Source: an uncultured Bacteroidales bacterium (GTDB taxonomy: Bacteria; Bacteroidota; Bacteroidia; Bacteroidales; UBA4417). Taken from it: a DNA stretch of 6,960 nucleotides. The translations under genes were made by a program, and so were the position numbers. Positions 5,930 to 6,960 of the stretch are shown here, one piece after another. The DNA is taken from the NCBI GenBank assembly GCA_903917425.1, contig CAIXAQ010000409.1, positions 1 to 6,960 on the forward strand. Reading direction: 5' to 3'. The stretch's first letter is position 1, and the number at the start of each line of letters is the position of its first letter. Under the pieces are notes generated by a model. The model was not told where the DNA came from. It was given only the letters and a program-made list of their open reading frames with translations, and did not search any database.

Positions 5930-6910
5930 TCGCTCATTATCCGGTTAATATTCGCATTGGAACATCACAGCACACTACAACGGCTTAAACGAAGCGCTAC
6001 CTCCGCCTTGCCCAAAGGTATGAAAACGGCATGGTGGCTGATCAAAATCACTGTTCCTGTATCCTTCGGAGTAATGTTGCTCGACTATTTCGGGATACTT
6101 ACCCTGATGGCGCATTATACAGGTCCTGTTTTTAATTATATCGGGCTTCCGGGCGTATCGGCTATTGTAATTGTGACGAGTATTTTTACCAACATTTACT
6201 CAGTGGTAGCAGTGCTTTCCATGCTCCAGTTGCCGGTGCGGGAGGGAACGATACTGGCTGCCATGTGCCTTGTTTCGCACGGCTTTTTAATCGAAACTGC
6301 CGTGATGAAACGCACCGGATCGTCGGCAGTTCGTATGCTGGCGCTCAGGCTTACAGGAAGTTTCGCTATCGGCTGGCTGCTGAATATGGTCATGCCGGGC
6401 AGCATTTCGACAGAAACCGTTGCCTTGATTCAACAGCATGGCGAATTTGGCGCAGCCTTTTTACACTGGCTGAATTCCATCACGCGAACCACGATCAAAA
6501 TCCTGGTACTGGTAAATATCCTTTTAATTTTCCAACGGATTTTAGATGAATTTGGCTGGATGGGAGCCATCGAAAAGCCATTATCCCCTGTTATGAAAAT
6601 GATGGGATTACCCGTCAGCACAACATTATCCTGGCTGGTTGCCAATCTTATCGGCCTTGCCTATGGTTCGGCCATCATGATCGACGAATCGGAAAAAGGA
6701 AAAATGAGCCGCGAAGATGCTGATTTATTAAACCATCATGTTTCGCTCTCACATTCACAACTCGAAGACCCTTTACTCTTTTTAACCCTCGGATATGCCA
6801 TTCACTGGCTTATCTGGCCACGCATCGTTATTGCCCTGGCAGCAGTGTGGTTTCGTAAGACCGAAATCAGAATCAGGGCTGTTTTCAGAAACCGGAAAGT
6901 TGCTTTATAA
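5927..6910 (+). CDS. Nucleoside-recognition (Gate) domain membrane protein
   Basis: The product has up to 327 residues and is a polytopic inner-membrane protein with roughly seven hydrophobic spans (near 37-57, 74-98, 106-125, 137-156, 185-205, 230-252, 283-307). Two Gate/nucleoside-recognition halves are visible: WWLIKITVPVSFGVMLLDYF onward with GLPGVSAIVIVTSIFTNIYS, and IKILVLVNILLIFQRIL with the later conserved-looking stretch NHHVSLSHSQLEDPLLF. The family is related to SpmA/SpmB and YjiH-type proteins; transport or signalling of nucleoside-like compounds is often proposed but not proven. The longest form begins at TTG 5927, but that codon overlaps a perfect promoter element, so a later start is likelier: TTG 5957, or ATG 6020 (Met32), which gives 296 residues and still includes the first membrane span (MKTAWWLIK). 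It appears to be a separate transcription unit with no visible link to the sigma cluster. Confidence 0.88.
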   Translation: MSLIIRLIFALEHHSTLQRLKRSATSALPKGMKTAWWLIKITVPVSFGVMLLDYFGILTLMAHYTGPVFNYIGLPGVSAIVIVTSIFTNIYSVVAVLSMLQLPVREGTILAAMCLVSHGFLIETAVMKRTGSSAVRMLALRLTGSFAIGWLLNMVMPGSISTETVALIQQHGEFGAAFLHWLNSITRTTIKILVLVNILLIFQRILDEFGWMGAIEKPLSPVMKMMGLPVSTTLSWLVANLIGLAYGSAIMIDESEKGKMSREDADLLNHHVSLSHSQLEDPLLFLTLGYAIHWLIWPRIVIALAAVWFRKTEIRIRAVFRNRKVAL

Positions 6911-6960
6911 ACTACCCGTTAAATACTTGTTTATTATATCATATTAAGGTAATATCGTAC

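Noticed and set aside
6265..6549. 94-residue + strand frame inside the Gate-domain gene
   Set aside because: It lies wholly within a well-supported membrane protein in another frame and shows no domain or signal of its own.
6941..6955. Short inverted repeat ATATTA-AGG-TAATAT after the last gene
   Set aside because: The stem is all A/T with six pairs and no T-tract; it is too weak to call a terminator and lies at the window edge.
1..6960. CRISPR array, tRNA, rRNA, insertion sequence or attachment site
   Set aside because: No spaced direct repeats, cloverleaf, ribosomal RNA segment, transposase or terminal inverted repeats could be seen by reading either strand.

Overview
The window looks like a chromosomal segment of a Bacteroidota bacterium, probably Bacteroidales-like and not assignable more finely from this sequence alone. 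Supporting signs are A-rich leaders with no clear Shine-Dalgarno before most starts, a perfect TAnnTTTG promoter element near 5922, an ECF sigma factor paired with a zinc-motif-free single-span membrane protein, and several secreted or outer-membrane proteins with short N-terminal signal peptides. All genes are on the + strand.

Layout. (1) Bases 1-1650: the 3' part of a large multidomain protein, running in order through a beta-rich Ig-like region, a PAAR-like domain, a FecR-like domain, one membrane helix and a C-terminal double-CxxC zinc ribbon. Its start lies before the window. (2) Bases 1799-4088: a tight cluster of an ECF sigma factor, a putative membrane anti-sigma factor and a secreted beta-solenoid protein of the DUF4097 / GIN-domain type. 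(3) Bases 4089-4514: an AT-rich gap holding one small predicted lipoprotein, with a terminator-like hairpin inside its reading frame. (4) Bases 4515-5798: two predicted outer-membrane beta-barrel proteins, the first with a His/Asp-rich loop, closed by a convincing intrinsic terminator at 5826-5875. (5) Bases 5927-6910: a polytopic membrane protein with two nucleoside-recognition (Gate) domains, apparently transcribed separately.

How they may work together. The sigma, anti-sigma, solenoid and barrel genes fit a common Bacteroidota layout for an envelope-responsive regulon: a sigma factor held at the inner membrane, co-transcribed with exported proteins. Whether the PAAR/FecR protein just upstream belongs to it is unknown. 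That protein has the most unusual architecture in the window, because it joins a secretion-spike-tip fold to a FecR signalling fold and a predicted cytoplasmic zinc ribbon. Functions are inferred from fold-level resemblance; no database search was possible.
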